Shown: positions 29,921-41,000, counted from the stretch's first letter. The stretch is 64,000 nucleotides of DNA from Echinicola rosea (GCF_005281475.1 NZ_CP040106.1:4740501-4804500), one strand, 5' to 3'. Notes: generated by a model not told the origin, from the sequence alone. A program made the numbers and translations.

Positions 29921-30601
29921 TCAGTTCAATTTCCACCATTTTGGTTTTTTTGATTTTTCCCAACTTTTAAATCGTTTGTTCAAAATTGGTTTTAATTTTT
30001 CATAATTCTCCCAATTATCTTGAATATGATAAAGTGTTGGTAAGTCAGAACCTAAAGTTTTGGAATAATCCTCTAAAAATTTCCCTTTCTCGTAGTATTT
30101 GTAGGTAAATTCATTTCCTAATTCAGTCAAATCATCGTCCATTAAAACACCGTCACGATTACGTTCAAAAAATTCAGCTCCAGTTAGTTCCTTTTTTTGG
30201 ACTTTTGAAATTTCAGAATTTAAAAAGTCATCTCCATTCGTGTCGAAAAGTCCTTTTTCAATTATCCAAGTCAAATAAAATCCTGTGTGTACATATCCTT
30301 GAAAAATATCCAATTCTTCTGGGAATTCTCCTCTAAAATGCCATTTCGCTTTATCATAAACTCCATTAAAATCAGTAGGTCTTTGTTTTGAATTAACTTC
30401 TAAATATTTTTTATCAAGAAATTCCTGTTTCAATTTATTCGCTTCATTAATAGCATTTTCATTTGTTCCGCAATGTTTCCCCCATTTTGGTCCACCTGTC
30501 TTTTTAACTTTTCCTTCTCGAACATTCAGAATTTCTTTGTCAACTTCTATTTCGACAAAGTCAGTTGTGACTCGATTTTTCTTTTCTAAACGGATTCTCA
30601 T
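29921..30601 (-). CDS. Uncharacterised cassette protein, possible WGR-like plus DUF7832-like domains
   Basis: Protein of 226 residues. The first 80 residues (VEIEVDKEILNVREGKVKK, then a lysine-rich helix) recall a WGR-type fold. Residues about 95-170 (YDKAKWHFRGEFPEEL then GYVHTGFYLTWIIEKGLF) resemble the DUF7832 family, sometimes seen next to immunity-type proteins. Both assignments are from memory of motif shape and are tentative. It has no signal or membrane segment. It is a cassette: its 5' end starts 17 bp after the GTT at 30618 and a decayed attC-like site follows its stop. Confidence 0.55.
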   Translation of the reverse strand: MRIRLEKKNRVTTDFVEIEVDKEILNVREGKVKKTGGPKWGKHCGTNENAINEANKLKQEFLDKKYLEVNSKQRPTDFNGVYDKAKWHFRGEFPEELDIFQGYVHTGFYLTWIIEKGLFDTNGDDFLNSEISKVQKKELTGAEFFERNRDGVLMDDDLTELGNEFTYKYYEKGKFLEDYSKTLGSDLPTLYHIQDNWENYEKLKPILNKRFKSWEKSKKPKWWKLN

Positions 30602-30611
30602 CTCAAATTGG

Positions 30612-30664
30612 CTACAACGTTCAATATAAAATGCGTTTTAATGCATTTTTATACAGTGTTGAAC
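30612..30664 (-). repeat. attC-like site (short type) at the edge of the IS-disrupted cassette
   Basis: A 53-bp site on the minus strand with GTTCAAC at the 5' end, stem TATAAAAATGC / GCATTTTATA, and GTTGTAG at the 3' end. Its R'' (CGTTCAAC) is the complement of the start of the cassette at 32989 (GTTGAACG), which places the IS91-like element inside that one cassette. Confidence 0.7.
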
Positions 30665-30791
30665 GAATCCTGCTAAGGCAGGAAGCCAGCAGTTATTGCC
30701 GTTTCTTCCTACATTAGACTTATCGTAAATTTTAAACATTTTAAGCTATGAAAAAAAAAAGCAATCTTTCATTGAAAAAGCCTGTGAAAAT

Positions 30792-31649
30792 GTGCCAGGC
30801 TATGATTTACAGCTCAAAAGGCTCAGAAGGTCGATAACCATTTCCGGTAAAAGTCAAAGCTCCCTGACCAACTATGCCCGATGTTTGGCCCATATGGGAT
30901 TGCATCTCAACTCTAACCTGCTTGAACTTGACGACGAAACCATTCAGGACTATCTCCATTTCCTCAAGCGTAAGCACCATACTCCCTCCGACAGTTTCTT
31001 CAAGCACACCGTTTACGGACTCCGCTACCTTTTTCGAATCTTTGGCCGAAAAGAAAGTAGCGTCATTCTGCCCTCCATCGAAAGACCCAAAAAACTCCCT
31101 GTCGTCCTTAGCCAGCAAGAGGTCAAGGAGCTATTAAAAGCCCCAAAGCTACTCAAACACCGCCTAATCCTTGCTTTACTTTATGGCTGTGGATTACGGA
31201 ACTTTGAATGCTGCAAGCTCAGGATAACCGATATCGATCTTGACCGAAAAATGCTACATATCCGGGAAGGGAAAGGCCGAAAAGACCGATATGTCCCCCT
31301 CTGCGATCTTCTGACGAGAGGGATTAAAACTTATTTGGAAGCAGAAAGACCTGTCCAATATCTTTTTAACGGCAAGAACAGTGCCGGTGAACCTGTACCG
31401 CTTAGTACTAGGGGCGTACAATGGGCCGCACGGGAGGCGAGAAGGGCCAGTGGCATCCGCAAACAGGTCACTGCACATTGCCTTCGCCACAGCTATGCCA
31501 CCCACCTGCTCGAGATGGGCACCGATATCATCACGCTCAAGGAACTCCTCGGGCACGTGGACATCAACACCACACTGGTCTACCTCCATGTGGCAAGGGT
31601 CGGCAGGAAGGCCCCGTTCAGCCCACTGGAAAAACTCTATGGGGCCTAG
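30792..31649 (+). CDS. Tyrosine recombinase of the IS91-like element
   Basis: Phage-integrase family protein of about 285 residues with a SAM-like N-terminal domain and the catalytic set: Arg in YGCGLRNFECCKL, Lys in REGKGRKDRYVPL, HxxR in AHCLRHSYATHLL, His in LGHVDIN and the Tyr in TTLVYLHV. The annotated start is a GTG at 30792. A better N-terminus (KQSFIEKACENVPGYD) is open upstream but out of frame with an ATG at 30748, which is followed by ten A residues. A one-base slip in the A run would join them. The 3' end overlaps the transposase start by 11 bp. Confidence 0.8.
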   Translation: MPGYDLQLKRLRRSITISGKSQSSLTNYARCLAHMGLHLNSNLLELDDETIQDYLHFLKRKHHTPSDSFFKHTVYGLRYLFRIFGRKESSVILPSIERPKKLPVVLSQQEVKELLKAPKLLKHRLILALLYGCGLRNFECCKLRITDIDLDRKMLHIREGKGRKDRYVPLCDLLTRGIKTYLEAERPVQYLFNGKNSAGEPVPLSTRGVQWAAREARRASGIRKQVTAHCLRHSYATHLLEMGTDIITLKELLGHVDINTTLVYLHVARVGRKAPFSPLEKLYGA

Positions 31650-32784
31650 GCCTGATGCCGTCCAGCTTGCCGATATCATCAGGGCCTACCGGAACGGGAT
31701 TCCTGCCATCACTTCCAATACCTGGAAGGCCCGTACACTCTATGCGCTGATGCGCTGCAGGACCGCCGAAATGGGCGGGCATATTGACCGATGTGACAAC
31801 CCAACATGCAACAGGCTCCACATCAGCTATAACAGCTGCCGCAACCGCCACTGCCCCCGCTGCCAGGGACACCTGCGCGAACGTTGGATACAGGACAGGG
31901 AAAAAGACCTATTAAATACACCTTACTTTCATCTCGTGTTCACCCTGCCCGATACCCTGAACCCCTTGGCCCTGCAAAGGCCCGCCATGCTCTACCAGCT
32001 GCTCTTCCGTACCGCATGGTCAGTGCTCAGGGATTTTGCCGCAAACCCCAAGTTGGCAGGTGCAAAGACAGGAATGGTAAGTGTTTTACATACATGGGGC
32101 CAGAACCTCAGCCTCCATCCCCATCTGCACTGTATCGTCCCGGCCGGCGGGCTGACCCCATCGGGAAAATGGAAGGCTTCCCTCTCCAAGGGACGTTTCC
32201 TTTTTCCGGTAAAGAAAATGTCTATGGTCTTCAGGGCAAGAATGGTGCAGGCACTAAGGGAAAAGAAGTTGTTGGGCCCGGACACTGCAAGGCTATTGTT
32301 CTCCAAAAAATGGGTCATCTACTGCAAAAGGCCATTCTTCGGACCCAAACAGGTCATCGAATACCTGGGCAGGTACTCCCACAAGATCGCCATCAGCAAC
32401 CACCGCATCCTGGGCTTACAGAACGGAAAGGCCCGCTTCTCGGTAAAGGACTACAGGCAACAGGGGAAAAGGAAAAACTGTGAGCTGGAAGCAGGAGAGT
32501 TCCTCAGGAGGTTCTCCCTCCATATCCTGCCCAAGGGATTTACCCGCATCCGGCATTACGGCATCCTGGCCTCGGCATTCAAGAAAGACCACAAGGCCAC
32601 TATAGACTGCCTGATCGGCGAAGTGCTCCTGAATAAAAACGAAGAGCCCCTTTCCCCATTCAGGAAATGTCCATGCTGCAGGACCGGTACCCTGCATACA
32701 GTCGCTTGTTTCGACCAAAGGGGGCCACCAGCCTTTTGGGTGAACAAAATCAGAAAACAACAGTCGGTACACCAAACGGTGTAA
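31639..32784 (+). CDS. IS91 family transposase (Y2-type)
   Basis: Protein of 381 residues starting at the ATG at 31639, which overlaps the end of the recombinase gene; the frame is open further upstream, but that is the shadow of the recombinase. The N-terminal zinc-binding region has CDNPTCNRLHISYNSCRNRH and CPRCQG. The catalytic core has HLVFTLPDTLNPLA and LHPHLHCIVPAGG with the HUH motif, then IEYLGRYSHKIAISNHRI. Members catalyse rolling-circle transposition. The gene looks intact, so the element may be active. Confidence 0.9.
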   Translation: MGPRPDAVQLADIIRAYRNGIPAITSNTWKARTLYALMRCRTAEMGGHIDRCDNPTCNRLHISYNSCRNRHCPRCQGHLRERWIQDREKDLLNTPYFHLVFTLPDTLNPLALQRPAMLYQLLFRTAWSVLRDFAANPKLAGAKTGMVSVLHTWGQNLSLHPHLHCIVPAGGLTPSGKWKASLSKGRFLFPVKKMSMVFRARMVQALREKKLLGPDTARLLFSKKWVIYCKRPFFGPKQVIEYLGRYSHKIAISNHRILGLQNGKARFSVKDYRQQGKRKNCELEAGEFLRRFSLHILPKGFTRIRHYGILASAFKKDHKATIDCLIGEVLLNKNEEPLSPFRKCPCCRTGTLHTVACFDQRGPPAFWVNKIRKQQSVHQTV

Positions 32785-32794
32785 GGGGAAACCT

Positions 32795-32914
32795 ATGCCC
32801 AAAAACCAAAAAACAGCCCGTAAAGCTGCCCAAAGGGCTATAAGCCATGCAAAGAAAAACCTAAAATCCAACAAAAAGCAGGCAAAAAAGCCGCTCAGGT
32901 ACCAGATTTTTTAA
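32795..32914 (+). CDS. Small basic ORF at the 3' end of the IS91-like element
   Basis: A 39-residue frame beginning MPKNQKTARKAAQRAISHAK and continuing lysine-rich to LRYQIF. It starts 10 bp after the transposase stop. The run of basic residues suggests nucleic-acid binding if translated. No family recognised. Confidence 0.4.
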   Translation: MPKNQKTARKAAQRAISHAKKNLKSNKKQAKKPLRYQIF

Positions 32915-32982
32915 GCTCCAACTCCAAAAACACAAAAGGGGAAGAAGCTTTCCCCATAATTACCCCTTTCCCATCACCACTC

Positions 32983-33038
32983 GTTCAACACTGCATTCAG
33001 ACTAGGCTGTTCCAGCCGTCAGAATGCTTAGTTATTAC
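32983..33038 (-). repeat. attC-like site after the alpha/beta hydrolase gene (short type)
   Basis: A 56-bp site on the minus strand: GTAATAAC, spacer TAA, stem GCATTCTGAC / GTCTGAATGC around a GGCTG..CAGCC inner hairpin, spacer AGT, and the end GTTGAAC, which fits the integron R' consensus GTTRRRY exactly. It lies about 10 bp after the gene's stop. R'' (GCAGGTAATAAC) pairs with the cassette start GTTACCTGC apart from a small insertion. Confidence 0.8.
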
Positions 33039-33047
33039 CTGCTGGCT

Positions 33048-34601
33048 TTATTCCTTTAGTTTTTTTAATCTCTCAATTGCATTTTGATTATTTGGATTTA
33101 ATTCCAATGACTTTTCGTAATTCAAAATAGCTTTTTGATAATCCTTATTGTAAAAATATGCCTCGGCTAAACTGTCGTATAAATTTGCTGATTTTGGATA
33201 AATATGTAAGGCTAACAAAATGACATTATATCCTTGTTCTTTCTTTTTAGGATTAAATGACAATCGTAATCCTAAAGTGTTCAACATTCCTTCTTGAAGT
33301 TCAAGACTTGGATGATTGATAATTGTTTTCTCATATAGTGGAATTAAATCTTGATAGTCTTGCTTGAATGCTAAATCATTGAAATCTTGATATGTAAAAT
33401 CTTTTTCGATAGCTTTTTTTGTTTGTTTAGAAATCAAAATATCGGAAAATCCGTTTACAGTAGGATTATTTTCAATAAAATTAATCGACTTTTTCTCATT
33501 TTTTAGTGTCGCATTCAAAAACTGTAAGGTATGTTGGCACAGCAAATTATAGGAAGCCATAATTTTCTCATCACTTTTATCTTGTCTTTTATCACGATTA
33601 GCGAATAAGATACCAAAGGAACTAAAATAAGAATGCGTAAGGTTGTGAAATCTATATCTGTGAATATTGCTATATTTTAAAGAATCATACAGTTGAAATT
33701 TGTAATTCAACTCTTCAGGTATTTTGTCCGTAGTAAGAACTTCCTTCGGAATCTCTTTTTGAGCAAAATGGACATAAGGAATGTCAAACCTATCTAAATT
33801 GAAATAGGGTGATTTTTCCAAGACTGGATAATTGTATCTTTCTGCTCCGTCCAAACTTACAACTGCACTTATATTCCTGTTTTTCATAACGGTTATTGCG
33901 TTAGACAGTCCACCAAAACTAAATCCCATTAGTGCCACTTTTTTGAAATCGATATTCTTGAAGCTGTGAATTTCTTTGAGAAGGAACTCTACATCTCTTG
34001 ACTGTGTTTCCATATCTTTTGTGGTTGCTCCTTCTAACCAACGTGTGTCTGTTCCTCTTGAAGGGCTTGATATGACAACGAAGCCGTTACTTGCTAAATA
34101 TTCGAATAGCGCAAAATTCTCAATTGACGAGGCTTGATAACTTGGTGCATAAACTACTACTGGAAATTTTCCGATTAATAATGTTGGATTAGAATAAGCA
34201 TTTACCCTTTCAGAAAGATGAGCCTTATTTTCTGGCGTGTTCCATAAATAAGGAAACCAATCCAACAGAAAGTAATTTGGTAGATTTTTCCATTCTTCCT
34301 CTTCTTTTAAGACCTGCAAATAATTTAAAACCGTTAATTGTTTAGACTTACTATTCGCTATTGTTGCTGGATACCAAATACTTACTGGGATTGGTCTTTC
34401 AATAAGTTGGTTGTTAAACTCATTGTGAATTCGATAGGTTCTCGTACTATCATTGACTGTATAATGCTTAAAGCCTACTTTATATTTTCCAGCTTTAAGT
34501 CCGATTTCCTTTAAGGATGTCTGTCCGTAAGATATTGTGGATAGTAATAAACCTGTAATGAATATTATTAATCGCATTGTTTTTGAATTAGTGTCCATCA
34601 T
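33048..34601 (-). CDS. Secreted alpha/beta hydrolase with C-terminal TPR repeats
   Basis: Protein of about 517 residues. A signal peptide is seen at RLIIFITGLLLSTISYGQ; starts at 34601, 34598 or 34577 are all possible. The hydrolase fold carries FPVVVYAPSYQASSIENFAL and the nucleophile elbow VALMGFSFGGLSNA with Ser in GFSFGG. Around residues 460-515 are tetratricopeptide-like helices (NLYDSLAEAYFYNKDYQKAI). It resembles dienelactone hydrolase or acetylhydrolase-type proteins of Bacteroidota. It is a single-gene cassette of about 1.7 kb. Confidence 0.75.
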   Translation of the reverse strand: MMDTNSKTMRLIIFITGLLLSTISYGQTSLKEIGLKAGKYKVGFKHYTVNDSTRTYRIHNEFNNQLIERPIPVSIWYPATIANSKSKQLTVLNYLQVLKEEEEWKNLPNYFLLDWFPYLWNTPENKAHLSERVNAYSNPTLLIGKFPVVVYAPSYQASSIENFALFEYLASNGFVVISSPSRGTDTRWLEGATTKDMETQSRDVEFLLKEIHSFKNIDFKKVALMGFSFGGLSNAITVMKNRNISAVVSLDGAERYNYPVLEKSPYFNLDRFDIPYVHFAQKEIPKEVLTTDKIPEELNYKFQLYDSLKYSNIHRYRFHNLTHSYFSSFGILFANRDKRQDKSDEKIMASYNLLCQHTLQFLNATLKNEKKSINFIENNPTVNGFSDILISKQTKKAIEKDFTYQDFNDLAFKQDYQDLIPLYEKTIINHPSLELQEGMLNTLGLRLSFNPKKKEQGYNVILLALHIYPKSANLYDSLAEAYFYNKDYQKAILNYEKSLELNPNNQNAIERLKKLKE

Positions 34602-34648
34602 AAAGATGCTTTATTTTGATTATTGTTACAGGTCTTTTTTCAGCTTGC

Positions 34649-34780
34649 AGGTAACGGTCTCGTGTATGAGCAGTAGCGGATTTCAACTCACTAAACTGCC
34701 AGTTAGCACCGACCTTTGATTTATAGCTTTATGTTTCAAATTAGTACTTGACCCGCTATTGCTTATACACAATGTTGTAT
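34649..34780 (-). repeat. attC-like site closing the 11-kb helicase cassette
   Basis: 132-bp imperfect palindrome. On the minus strand: ATACAAC, spacer ATT, stem GTGTATAAGCAATAGCGG paired with CCGCTACTGCTCATACAC, spacer GAGACC, end GTTACCT. The R'' sequence GGCATACAAC is the exact complement of the cassette start GTTGTATGCC at 45786, 11 kb away. Confidence 0.85.
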
Positions 34781-34917
34781 GCCCGTGCTTTTTCATTTTG
34801 TTTTCTGTCAGCGTTGGAGCAGCCATACTCTTTGGTAAGTTTTGGCTTGGACGGCTGCTTTGAGCAACTTGCCAATGTGTATGGATGCGAAGATTCGGCT
34901 GTATGGTCATTTTCAAT

Positions 34918-35034
34918 TTAATAGTCTAAACCTAGCAATTGTTCCAAAATGGTTTTTTCAATGTGACTGTATTCATCCAGCTTAAGGGTACTGTCTCGGT
35001 TGCCCCTGTAATTATTTTTGTTGCTTAATATCAT
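34918..35034 (-). CDS. Possible 38-residue third gene of the helicase operon
   Basis: Clean short frame starting ATG four bases after the stop of the 2281-residue gene; it reads MILSNKNNYRGNRDSTLKLD and ends LLGLDY. The tight spacing in the operon direction is the only support. It is polar and probably helical. It could be a real small partner, or the remnant of a longer gene cut off by cassette rearrangement. Confidence 0.4.
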   Translation of the reverse strand: MILSNKNNYRGNRDSTLKLDEYSHIEKTILEQLLGLDY

Positions 35035-35038
35035 GGTT

Positions 35039-38000
35039 CTATTTCCTTAATTGGATATCTATTGCAGTAGCTCCTGCTTTTATAAAATAGCTCATTTCTA
35101 CTTGACCAAAAACGTTGATATTATCATGACCTGTTAGGTAGGTGTTTTGTATTATGTAATCTTTCCTTTCGAACAGGTAATTCTCAAGATCATCTGCTTG
35201 AACCAAAGTTTTATTATTCCCTGCGACTTCCATGAGTTTGTTTACGTGCCAGTTATTTTTGATTGCGTTGAAAGGACAAATTATCCATAGGTGGTCTTTA
35301 GCTCTACTTATTGCCACATTGTAGATGTATTCCTTTGAAAGTAATGAATTTGGATGGCCGGTATAATAGGTATTATTTGGATTTACAACAAAAAGAACAA
35401 TATCACATTCATCGCCCTGAAAACCATGAACTGTATCACAGAAGACAGTTATGTTGTTTGATATTCCAGAAGACGTAAGAAGCTTATTCATTAACATCGC
35501 TTGTGCCTTATAAGGGCTTATAATGCCCACAGTATATTTCTCGTTGTTATCAATACATTTATCCAGGTTTGAAATTAACTCTGAAGCAATTATTCCAGCG
35601 TAGACATGGTAAGGACTGTATAATAACTTCTTAGGTTCCATAATTGAATTACTTACATCAATTGGTAAATCAATAAATGAAATCTTTGACTTAATCGGGG
35701 CATAGAAATTATTAGGGAGTTCTTTAATAGGTCTTTCTTCAAAATCCCGACCGTGCTTTAAAAGTGATTTATATGAAATGGTACTAAACAGATTTCCTAT
35801 TACCTCAACACTTCTATATTGGATTTGTAAATTATCAATACTATCAGTGCTCCTTAAGTGTTGTTCATTGGGATCAAAACTTTCAATACCTAGCATTTTA
35901 TAAATGCTTTCATCTCCCATAGCCAGTTCTTCCAATTTTTTATCCGACACATCCACAACTGCCGGTATTTGTTTTGGATCACCTGCAATGATAATTTTCT
36001 CTTTAGCAATAAGGGCATGTAAAGCGAAAGCAAAATATGTGAGCCCAATCATTGACGATTCGTCAAAAATTACTAAGTCCCATTTGGCTTTATCTTGGTC
36101 GAAAAGCTTAAAATTTGCACCATGTTCTGCAGACACTTGATAATATGGCAAGCGATGAATGGTTGTGATAATTACATTACATGAGTCGAAAATATTTTCA
36201 TCAACCGAAATCTGGTAGATATCCTCATCCATTTGTTCAAGTTCAGGATCTGTTGGTCCTCCAATGCGTAAGACTCCAATTTGTGAATTCTGTTGAACCA
36301 ACCTTTTTGCAAGGACATCACCAGCTTTATTTGTTGGCACCAGTATCAATGCTTTAAAGCTAAAATCTTTCTCAAACTTATCGACAAGGGTGTTTACCAA
36401 CTTTGTCGTTTTACCTGTTCCTGGAGGGCCATAAATGAAATGTAGCGGGGGTAATGAGTCTTCAATACTTACCCATGGGGTAATTATTTCATTATTCGAA
36501 AATGCGGTGGCTAACCTTTGTAATAAATCAAGAACTGGAGTAAAGTTGATTGAAATATTGACTACTCTATCAAAGTTTGTAACCAATTTGTCTTCAATTC
36601 CTTTTGGCACATAAACCAGTAAATCTTGTCCTTTTTTGGAAACCCCTTCTACTAAAACATTCTCACGAAGTTTATTGGAAAAAACTAGCGTAATGCTAAA
36701 ATTTTCAAATGCTTCTATGTTCAGAGGAATTAAGCTATTTGCACCTTTTAGTTTGAAGTATTTCTTTGATGGTATCCCATCATTATAGAATCTTTCAATA
36801 CGTTGGAATGAGATTGATTTCTGTGAAATTGTATCCGATAGTTCCTCAAATGTTAGTAAATATTCAAGGTAGCTAATAAACCACTTGTATGAGTATTTTT
36901 CGTTAGATTTTATCTCTTCAATTATTTCATTTCTCTTTTCATCTAAACTTCTTTCATTTAGAACGTCAAGAATTTTCTTCGAATCATCAGAGTCAAAATC
37001 ATCTCTCCCGCTGGAGGTTAGTGCATGATAAAATGCAGATAGCATTTTGTCTTTTGAGTGTATTAACTCATCAATTAATGTGGAATCATCATTAAAACCA
37101 AGCTTATTTAATTCTTCGGACAGGTTTTCAAGTGATAGGCTTCTTTCATAATAAATTATGGTTTGCCCATCTTCATCCTCTTGGACTTCAACATTCCTAT
37201 ATTCAATAATGCCAATTGTTGCTTTACTTCCATCTGAATCGATGCTAAATTCAAATAATAACTTATCGCACCGAAATAGTTTGACGTTATTGTCTCGTAA
37301 CCAAGAAATATAAAAAGGCTCATTATGTTCGACTGGTTCTTCACAATCATAAAAATCAATCTGATAATCAAGTTTAGTATGATTGGATTCAGCAAAATCG
37401 TAATAGACCTCAGATGGATAAATAACTCTATACTTCTTTATTAATTGACTAAAGGTGTTTTTATTTTCTCCCCTTAACAGTAAAGCAAAGCTTTCACTAT
37501 CAAAATGAAATGGCCACATTTCTGTTTCGTCTCCTAAAGAAATGCTTGTTTCACTATGCCATATCGGTAGTCTTATTTCAAGCGATTTCTCACTTTCCAA
37601 GAGTTTTCCAATTAGTTTTTCAATAGTTTGATGTTTGATGGATTTTATATCACAAACGAATTTTGCGTTTAACTCAAAAAATCCATCAGCAAGACCCACT
37701 AGTGTATTTGAAATTAAGTTCAGATTAATTTCGTCAACCGAAATTGGATTTGGGAGGCTGTCTGGTGCATTCAAAAGCCATTTACGAAACTTTACAATTT
37801 TACTGTCACTCACATGAAGACCCACATAACTCAGAAACCGTTCTTTCTCAATTCTTTCATTTTTTGCCCACTCTAAAATTGCATCATCAACTAACTCTGA
37901 TTCTATAATTTCGTTAGCAACAACCTTTAATGAAGGATTGAAGCCCAGTACATTCTCCCAAGAAATTTTATCCAGTTTTATCCTTTTGTTTGTCGGGGTC

Positions 38001-41000
38001 CTTTGCCATTGCAAGAAAAGAAACTCAATTAGGTCAATCGCATTCTCACCTTTTCTAAGTATAACTGAGTTTACGCCATTTTGAAATGTAAACTCACAGC
38101 ATATCAAGTTATTGACTTGCCCGTTACCATTTTCTTCTTCAATATTTGAATAAACATAAACATCACTGGCACGAAGGTTGAGTTTCCTAGTCAAATCACT
38201 ATATCTACTCGACAAAAGACCCTGATCGTTGTAAAACTCCAATTTGTCTTCTTTATCCAGTAAAACATAGTTGCCTGTAAGCGGCAGCCATTCGTTGGAT
38301 AGAGTTTCCACATTGTAATCATTCAAGTAACACTTTCCTTCAGAAGCTGTATGAATCAAAAGAATCAGTTGATCTGTATTATTAATTTTATGGTCTTGAT
38401 CCTCAACTAGATTCATCACACGAGCGATTAGTTCATCGGTGATGTTTTCACTTGATATCTTGAATATTCTTTTAGCGGCTTTTTCTGTTAATAAAGAGTT
38501 CTGTACTGCTAATTCTACAAAAGACAAAATGGTTGGAATTGACTTTTCATTTTCCAAATTCAAAAGTTTACTTCTGGACAGTTGAATTTCAAGATCTTCA
38601 TGATGAATTATAATTTGATCATTTGAAATATCTATGTCTGCTAGGGCGATTTTATAGGTGGCAGTCTCTATGGAGATTTTATCTTGAACGTCTTTGAGTT
38701 CCAAACCGTCATTACCAATTAATTCAGATAAAAATTCAAGTTTTACCTTATTCTCAGAAATTTCATCGGTTCGATAGCTGAGAACTACCTCATTTAGTTT
38801 ATTGAATAGTTGGATTTTAATATCCAAACTAGCAGTGCTTACAACTTCGATAAGCTCTTCCGAGTTGTCTGGAGTTGAAAGTTGAACTAATTCGCTGTAA
38901 AGCTTTTCATTTCGATTTGGAACTAAGTTGCCAAATTCAGTTAATGAATTTGGAAGCTTAACAAAAAGTGTTTTGTGGTGCCTTTCTATATAGGTATTAA
39001 GATAAGTGTTTCCCTTGGTGAAATAGTTTTTTTCGGCACCTTTGATTAAATTAAGTGTGCCTTCCTCTTCTATTATGTAGTAATTAGTAAAAACATCGAT
39101 ACCAACGTTTCCTGCAAATTGAAGAAAGTAGCTTATTTCTTTGCTATTTAATGTATAGTTGTCGCTAGTTAAAATATCAGCATTATCATCAATTTTTAGA
39201 CAATTAAGCTCATACCCAAATAAAAATTCTTTATCAGGTACTTGAACATCAAAGGTTTCATCCAAAAGTGTTTGAATTTCATCATAACTTTCAAAATCTA
39301 AACTGGACAATTGGGGATGGTAAAATGGAGCCAATACCTCTTTAATTTCGCCATTGAAAAAGATAGATTGGGTTGCCGAACTCAGATTATCACCATCTTC
39401 ATCATTTCCTTGTTGGAAGAAAAATTCAACATCAGAAAGGACAGACTGTCTTTCAGAACTAGACAATGAAATAATCTTATTAGCTATATCATACCAAAAT
39501 GGTTGAACTACACTATTAAATATTTTTGAATCATCTGACTCTAGATAAGTCTCTATTTCTTTTGATCGTTCAGTAGAATTAATGATATACGGAGCTAACC
39601 ATGTCTTGTTTGTTGATTTTAGGAGATGCTTTAATCTTACACAGTCACCTTTGGCATTCTGAAATAATCTTAATTCTTGTAAACGTTCTTTACGCCTGCC
39701 TTCCTCTATCATGTCTTTTAACGCAACAAAAACGGATTGCTTTTCAGATGGACTGAGCAACTCTACTTTTCCATTACTGATTATCTCAAATATTTTAGGC
39801 TGACTCCTTAACTGACCATTTGTGTTCAAATAAGGACTGTAGTTCCTGAAAAAATCATAATCATCTAGGTTGGTTAAATTTATTTTTAAACCTATTCTTT
39901 TGAGAGTTTCAGTTATTGATGCCAGGTTATTATGAATAATCAGGTAACAATCATCTTGAACTTGGGCTATCTCATTATCTGATAAAAGCTGCCCATCATC
40001 AAAATGGAATAGTTTTAAAGCTTTTAAATTGTTTTTGAAACTATCTGATTGGACTCGCTCTTTATTGAAATATTGTAACTCTTCAAAAACTACATTTATT
40101 CTTGTAGGGCCTTGTTCTAACCATTTATTCACATGTGTAGCAACTTCTTGTTTTTGAAGCAGTGTGAAAATATCAAAGGGTAGTGGGTTTAGTTTCTGGA
40201 AAGCTTTTTCCCTTATGAGATCAGGTGATTCAGGTCCCCAATAAAACCAATTAAAGCTTGAAACGCCATAAATTTCCGGAGATACTTCAATGTTTGTCTT
40301 TTTGATCTTTGGTTGAAGATGCGTCAACGTAAAGCTATTGTCGGACATGAATTGACGAACAGGAATAAGCTTCTTTAATACCTTGGTGATTTCATCAATG
40401 AATGGTTCTTTAACCCATTGTCTTTCGTAAACATGACTTTCACTGGAAGTTAGGAGGGCGGCATATAGGTCTAAAAACTTTTTGTTTTGGCCGTTTTCAT
40501 AAATTGAAAGCAACTCTGTTTCCAGTCGTCTGGCAATTACTCTCAGCAGACGTTCATTGATACCGTCTTCTCCTTGAGTACCTTTATGAAGGAAGGTTCT
40601 TGAGCTGGCTTTGTAAAAAGCGTTGGAGTGTAATACAAAGTTGAAATTGTGAACTTCTTCACTCAATGGGAAATACAAGTAGAAGTTTGGAGCTCCTTTA
40701 AAGTAATCGCCTATTTCGTTATACCCCCGAAAGCCAAATAGAACTTCAATATCATCTTCTTTTTCAAATTTTGTCTTTTGGTCGTTGGTTAGCTCTTCTT
40801 TATTTGTGACACCAAACCTTATAAACAAGTAATCTTCAGTGTGGTCTGCTTTGGTTATTTTGAAATAATGATAGTGAAGATCCGGTTTGTGTATAGGTTC
40901 GTCTTTATTTAACTGAACCGTATTAAGAAGTTGGTGCGCTTTCTTATCGGCTTCAGCTGTTTCTTGCAGAATTGCCAAAGAAAACCTTACCCCTTCTCCA

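Larger units (their letters stand above)
30670..32980 (+). mobile_element. IS91-like element with accessory tyrosine recombinase
   Basis: A plus-strand three-gene unit (recombinase, IS91-type transposase, small basic ORF) that is visibly more GC-rich than the AT-rich cassettes around it and opposite in orientation to all of them. Ends are approximate. The left side has the palindrome CCTGCT..AGCAGG-like near 30670-30690 and the right side has GGGGAA/TTCCCC at 32938-32955. IS91-family elements move by rolling-circle replication and lack true terminal repeats. Confidence 0.75.

Noticed and set aside
34683..34916. 77-residue minus-strand frame after the helicase operon
   Set aside because: Most of it runs through the attC-like palindrome at 34649-34780 and it has no support as a protein.
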